From: Chloroflexota bacterium
GTDB taxonomy: Bacteria > Chloroflexota > Anaerolineae > Anaerolineales > Villigracilaceae
NCBI GenBank assembly: GCA_021823555.1
Contig: JAKANW010000075.1
Span: forward strand, 1-9,022
Reading direction: 5' to 3'
Length of the DNA stretch: 9,022 nt
Position numbers and translations under genes: made by a program. This document shows, piece after piece, positions 5,343 through 9,022 of this stretch; the stretch's first letter is position 1, and every line of letters begins with the position of its first letter. The notes below the pieces were generated by a model. That model ran no database searches, was not told the origin of the DNA, and worked only from the letters and a program-made list of their open reading frames with translations.

Positions 5343-7292
5343 TTATGAGATCTGGTACGGAACGTCAGTCACGACCACGCCCGGCCTGGTCAGCAACTCC
5401 TTGCGAAGCATATCGGCAGTGCGCATGTGCAGAACATTGTATATCTGAACGGTTGGGATGAACTGCGGTACCACAATGGTGATGGTCTCGTTAGGCTGCC
5501 GGTTGGCAATGATCTCTTCCAGGTAGCCCAGCAAAGGTTCCAGGAAGAGGCGATACGGGGAATCCAAAATGACGAGGCGCGTCCCCTTCCCCCACGTCTC
5601 CCATTTCTTTTGGACCTTTTCCGTTTCCAATGGTTCGATTGAAACGTGGACCGCAGTCACATCGTCCGAGAGCATACGCGCATATCTCAAGGCAGCTAAA
5701 GTACCCTGGTGCACGTTGCTGATCGGCACGATCACGCGATGGCGTCCCATCAGAGGCGGCGGCTCCCCATAATTTTCCAGCGAGAGGCGGCTGGCCAACC
5801 TGGAATAATGGGAATGGATCAAACTGAACAGCCCAATCAACAGCGGCGTCAGGATCAATACGATATAAGCGCCATCCTTGAATTTCGTCAAGGCAAACAC
5901 GATCATCACGATAGCCGTGCACACAGAGCCAAAGCCATTGATCGCCATCTTGATTTGCCAGTTTTTCTCGTATCGAAGCGTGGAACCCCGTTCCTCAATC
6001 TCCACTCCCTCTTTCAGGTGCCCGATTTTCCACCAGCGATGCGCCATGCCTGCCTGCGAAAGCGTGAACGACAGGAACACACCGATGGCATACAACGGGA
6101 TCAGGTTCGAAACACTGGCCTTGAACACAATGATCAGCAGCGACGCAATGGCAGCCAGGGTAGCAATGCCATAAGAATACACCAGACGGCTGCCGCGATA
6201 AGTCAGTTGGCGCGGCAGGAAGCCATCCTTGGCTGCCAGCGCACTTAGACGGGGAAAATCCGCGAAAGCCGTATTGGCAGCCATGATGAGAATAACGGTC
6301 GTGGCCGTGATGGCCATTAAGTACAGGACGCCGCGCCCATTAAAAATCGTCCGTACTAATTGCGAAATAACAGTTTCCATTTCCGAAGGGATGGCCCCGA
6401 CATGTGTGGACAGGAAGGAAATCCCCAAGAAGAGGGAACCCAGGATAATCGCCATCCAGATCAAAGTGATACCTGCATTACGAGAGCGCGGTTCTTTAAA
6501 AGCAGTGATGCCATTGGAAATGGCTTCCACACCGGTCAGAGCGGCCGTACCACTTGAGAAAGCATGCAAAAGCAGGAAGGGAGTCACAATGCCAACGGAT
6601 TCCCCAAATGCTTCCATGGAAGGCGGGTCTATGACCGTTCCCAAATCGCCGAGAAAGAAACGGATTATCCCGGTTCCTACCGCAGCATACATCATAAAGA
6701 CAAAGAAATAAGTGGGCACGGCAAACGCGGCGCCGGATTCCTTCACACCGCGCAGATTGATCAACATGATAAACAACACAAATGTCACCGCGATCAGTAC
6801 ACGATATGGGAAAATTTCGGGATAGGCTGAAACAATCTGGGCCACCCCCGAAGCGATCGAGACCGAGACCGTGAGAATGTAGTCCGTTAAAAGAGCCGCC
6901 GCGGCCATCACAGCCGGAAACTCCCCCAGGTTGTCACGGGCAACGATATACGCTCCGCCCCCATCCGGGTAGGCATGGATCGTCTGCTCATAAGAAATGG
7001 CGACGATCGCCAGCAGAACAACAATGGCCATCGAAATGGGAAATACGTAACCAAAGGCAAATGTCCCAGCCACGGCCAGGATGACCAGAATTTCCTGGGT
7101 AGCATACGCAGTCGAGGATAGCGCGTCCGAGGCGAATACAGCCAGGCCAATGGCCTTGCCAATCGTCTGGTGAGGCGCATCCGCCGTTTGCAATGGATGG
7201 CCGATCAGAAAATGGCTCAGATTGCGAGGTGGTTCATATTCATTCGCGCGGTGGATGAAAGGCGTGGAGTTATGATTATCAGGAGTGATCAT
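5343..7292 (-). CDS. KUP/KimA-type potassium permease, copy 1 (APC superfamily)
   Basis: 649 residues from ATG at 7292 (a TTG one codon upstream is possible). It has the same architecture as copy 2: about 12 membrane segments, then a cytoplasmic Usp-like domain at about 517-649. KimA-type motifs are intact: D56 and Y63 in FASDALSSTAY, D137, T141 and S145 in the LLTDYILTVSVS stretch, T253 in ALTGVEA, and LIPLYAIGVF. In B. subtilis KimA the matching residues (D36, D117 and neighbours, with the same 81-residue spacing) line the potassium site, so proton-driven potassium import is the inferred role. Differences from copy 2 include YPDGGG in place of YPGGGG, and loss of the K-x-W-H part of the C-terminal PQFIP segment (T-V-Q-I-Y-N here). 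It is the first gene of the potassium module. A terminator-like hairpin sits immediately before the start and no normally spaced Shine-Dalgarno is visible. Confidence 0.88.
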   Translation of the reverse strand: MITPDNHNSTPFIHRANEYEPPRNLSHFLIGHPLQTADAPHQTIGKAIGLAVFASDALSSTAYATQEILVILAVAGTFAFGYVFPISMAIVVLLAIVAISYEQTIHAYPDGGGAYIVARDNLGEFPAVMAAAALLTDYILTVSVSIASGVAQIVSAYPEIFPYRVLIAVTFVLFIMLINLRGVKESGAAFAVPTYFFVFMMYAAVGTGIIRFFLGDLGTVIDPPSMEAFGESVGIVTPFLLLHAFSSGTAALTGVEAISNGITAFKEPRSRNAGITLIWMAIILGSLFLGISFLSTHVGAIPSEMETVISQLVRTIFNGRGVLYLMAITATTVILIMAANTAFADFPRLSALAAKDGFLPRQLTYRGSRLVYSYGIATLAAIASLLIIVFKASVSNLIPLYAIGVFLSFTLSQAGMAHRWWKIGHLKEGVEIEERGSTLRYEKNWQIKMAINGFGSVCTAIVMIVFALTKFKDGAYIVLILTPLLIGLFSLIHSHYSRLASRLSLENYGEPPPLMGRHRVIVPISNVHQGTLAALRYARMLSDDVTAVHVSIEPLETEKVQKKWETWGKGTRLVILDSPYRLFLEPLLGYLEEIIANRQPNETITIVVPQFIPTVQIYNVLHMRTADMLRKELLTRPGVVVTDVPYQIS

Positions 7293-7298
7293 CAAATT

Positions 7299-7322
7299 AA
7301 AAAAGCCCCTCCCGAGGGGAGG
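7299..7322 (-). terminator. Rho-independent terminator-like hairpin after the histidine kinase gene
   Basis: On the minus strand CCTCCCCTCGGGAGGGGC is followed directly by TTTTTT. The GC arms can pair as CCTCCC/GGGAGG or CCCCTC/GAGGGG. It lies 20 bases after the histidine kinase stop and ends only 6 bases before the ATG of the KimA-like gene, so it also forms that gene's leader. The only Shine-Dalgarno-like GGAGG nearby is inside its 3' arm. Confidence 0.75.
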
Positions 7323-7328
7323 AAAATG

Positions 7329-7334
7329 ATTATA
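7329..7334 (-). promoter_or_regulatory. Possible -10 box for KimA-like copy 1
   Basis: A perfect TATAAT on the minus strand lies between the histidine kinase stop and the terminator-like hairpin. The expected -35 region falls in the end of the kinase gene and is GC-rich without a match. If used, transcription would begin near 7322, making the hairpin the very 5' end of the permease mRNA. Confidence 0.4.
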
Positions 7335-7342
7335 AACGACTT

Positions 7343-9022
7343 TTAGCCTCCCGCCGTCTGATCGTCTTTCTTCTGCTCCAGCGGGATTTGCAGAAAGAAG
7401 GTGCTGCCTTTGCCCAATTCGCTCTCGACCCAGACCTTGCCTCCGTGGCGTTCAGCAATCGAATGGACGATTGCCAACCCCAATCCTGTACCGTGTTGGG
7501 CACGCGCTTCCCTTTGCGAACCACGAAAAAACTTTTCGAACAGCCGCGGCTTATCCTGTGGGTCAATCCCAATGCCGGTATCGGAAATTTCAAAGGTTAA
7601 CCACCCGGCGCTGGAATAGGCGCTAACTGTCACCTGCCCTCCTCCCAGCGTGTACTTGAGGGCATTCTCCACCAGGTTGTATACTGCCTGGTGAAGCAAA
7701 GCGCCATCAGCCTGGACAGTCTGGGGCAGATCCCTGGGCAATTCGACATTCAAGGTGATATTCTTTTGCTCAGCCTGGTGCTGGAGCGGTCCTGTGACCC
7801 GCTGCAGGATATCGAGCACCGGCACACTCTCGACCTCCAACCCGACCCCAACCTCGATCCGTCCCAGGTCCAGCAGGTCATTCACCAGCCGCGCCATGCT
7901 CTCGACGCCAGAGATGATCTTTTTAACGTAGCCCTGTTGCTGTTCGTTCAGTTCGCCGACCATTTCCAACATGGTGGCATATCCACGCATGAGCGTCAAG
8001 GGCGAGCGCAGGTCATGGCTAACAGTCGCCACGAAATCGGACTTCATCGTGTCCAACTCTTTGAAGTAAGTCACATCACGCAGAATGCAGACGCGGCCCA
8101 CCGCACGTCCTTCCACCTGCACCGTGGAGGCTGTTGCCAAGTAGGTGCGCTTATCCGCCAGGACGATCTCGGCAGATTGCTGTTCCTGGGTTGAAGATTG
8201 CAGCAAGTCAAACAAGGCCCGTTGTGAGACGACTCTCTCGGTAGGCTGGCCTGTACTGCGGCTGGCTTCCAAGCCGAGGGCGCGCGCCGCGGCTCGATTG
8301 GCCAATAGCAAGCGATTGCGATGATCCGTTACCAGGACCGGGTCAGGCGTGGAATTGAGGATGGCTTCCAATTGGCGACGGCTGGCCTCCACGCTCAGGA
8401 ATAGGAACGCGTTGGAGACTGCCAGGGCTGCCTGGCCTGCCAACGTTGTGAAGAAGCGTATGTCCGCCTCAGTGAAAGCCCGCTGTTGATCGTAACCGGC
8501 CCAAACCACACCGTAATTGCGATTCTCATGGCGCAAAGATACGGCCAACAGGGCAGCCGGATTTGTTACTGAATGATTCAGCACCAACTCGCGCGAACGA
8601 GCCGTGCTCGGGATCACGATCTTGTCCTGCGCCTGGGCCAGGGCTAGGATTTGCTCATCGAGGTAGGCATGCCTCTCACGCGCCGAGCCTAGCGAAAAAT
8701 TCGAGGGAAGCTGCGGAGTTGAATCAGGCAAAGTATCCGCTTCCAGTACCACGCGCACGCTACTGGCTCCCGTTGAGATAATCGCTTCCAACACCGGTTC
8801 GACAGCATCCTGCATCTCAAGGCTGGAGGCTACACCCTGGCTGACGAAGAGCAGACGATTCAGTTCTTCCAGGCGGGCCTTCAAGCTGGCGCGCATCTGC
8901 TCGAATGCCCGTCGCAGTTGGCCAATCTCATCCGCGCCTTCCGCCTGGAGTGGATGATCCAGTTGTCCCTGTGCAATGCGGTTAGCCTCCACGGCCAGGT
9001 TTTGCAGGGAACCTGTCACCAC
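7343..9022 (-). CDS. Sensor histidine kinase, HAMP-GAF-PAS-HisKA-HATPase (partial, N-terminus beyond window)
   Basis: 559 codons are visible and the frame is open at the right edge, so the start is outside. Numbered from the edge, the order is: most of a HAMP linker (1-50, with A-D-E-I-G-Q-L-R-R-A-F), a GAF-like domain (about 60-205), a PAS domain (about 217-320, with L-N-S-T-P-D-P-V-L-V-T-D), HisKA with the H box SHDLRSPL (phospho-acceptor His336), and HATPase with N box NLVENALKYT (444-458 area), G1 DTGIGI (481-486), F box FEKFF (495-499) and G2 GTGLGL (511-516). All catalytic motifs are present. A HAMP domain normally follows a transmembrane helix, so a membrane-bound sensor is inferred; its ligand is unknown. 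No response regulator gene lies in the window. A terminator-like hairpin separates it from the potassium module, so a role in controlling that module is possible but only suggested by position. Confidence 0.93.
   Translation of the reverse strand: MVTGSLQNLAVEANRIAQGQLDHPLQAEGADEIGQLRRAFEQMRASLKARLEELNRLLFVSQGVASSLEMQDAVEPVLEAIISTGASSVRVVLEADTLPDSTPQLPSNFSLGSARERHAYLDEQILALAQAQDKIVIPSTARSRELVLNHSVTNPAALLAVSLRHENRNYGVVWAGYDQQRAFTEADIRFFTTLAGQAALAVSNAFLFLSVEASRRQLEAILNSTPDPVLVTDHRNRLLLANRAAARALGLEASRSTGQPTERVVSQRALFDLLQSSTQEQQSAEIVLADKRTYLATASTVQVEGRAVGRVCILRDVTYFKELDTMKSDFVATVSHDLRSPLTLMRGYATMLEMVGELNEQQQGYVKKIISGVESMARLVNDLLDLGRIEVGVGLEVESVPVLDILQRVTGPLQHQAEQKNITLNVELPRDLPQTVQADGALLHQAVYNLVENALKYTLGGGQVTVSAYSSAGWLTFEISDTGIGIDPQDKPRLFEKFFRGSQREARAQHGTGLGLAIVHSIAERHGGKVWVESELGKGSTFFLQIPLEQKKDDQTAGG

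Noticed and set aside
3293..7292. The two permease genes as a recent duplication or assembly artefact
   Set aside because: They differ throughout at codon third positions and at many amino acids, have distinct leaders and distinct C-terminal segments, and so are established paralogs, not a duplicated read.
7293..7342. c-di-AMP (ydaO-type) riboswitch before the KimA-like genes
   Set aside because: This riboswitch class controls kimA in Firmicutes, but the 50-base and 91-base gaps are too short for its fold, and no conserved core was recognised.
1..9022. CRISPR arrays, tRNA or rRNA genes, insertion sequences, phage genes
   Set aside because: No regularly spaced repeat arrays, cloverleaf-like segments, rRNA-like stretches, transposase motifs or terminal inverted repeats were seen on either strand.

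Overview
All genes that can be supported lie on the minus strand, so the window reads right to left. It looks like a chromosomal stretch of a moderately GC-rich bacterium. A Chloroflexota (Anaerolineae-like) origin is my best guess. It rests on the overall gene set: an rpmH-rnpA-yidD cluster running straight into a beta-propeller lipoprotein, and KimA-like permeases paired with small TrkA proteins. No marker here settles the taxonomy.

Right part (7343-9022): the C-terminal part of a multidomain sensor histidine kinase (HAMP, GAF, PAS, HisKA, HATPase). Its membrane and sensor half lies beyond the right edge. The 50-base gap after it holds a TATAAT box and a strong terminator-like hairpin.

Middle (1915-7292): a four-gene potassium module. 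Two tandem paralogous KUP/KimA-type permeases (about 650 residues each) are followed by two small single-unit TrkA-like RCK proteins (219 and 237 residues) separated by only 1-3 bases. KimA-type proteins are proton-coupled potassium importers. RCK proteins bind nucleotides and gate potassium transport. Together they suggest potassium uptake with dedicated regulation, although no TrkH/KtrB channel subunit is present in the window.

Left part (1-1914): a near-consensus sigma70-type promoter just after the last TrkA stop drives rpmH (ribosomal protein L34), rnpA (RNase P protein) and yidD (membrane insertion factor). A TTG-started, lipobox-bearing beta-propeller protein follows and is cut by the left edge. 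In most bacteria yidC follows yidD, so it may lie just beyond. The rpmH leader carries two near-identical 16-base repeats 32 bases apart, each with a small inverted repeat.

No tRNA, rRNA, CRISPR array, insertion sequence or phage gene was seen. The points most worth a second look are the KimA-KimA-TrkA-TrkA module, the matching hairpin leaders of the two permease genes, and the repeated element in the rpmH leader.
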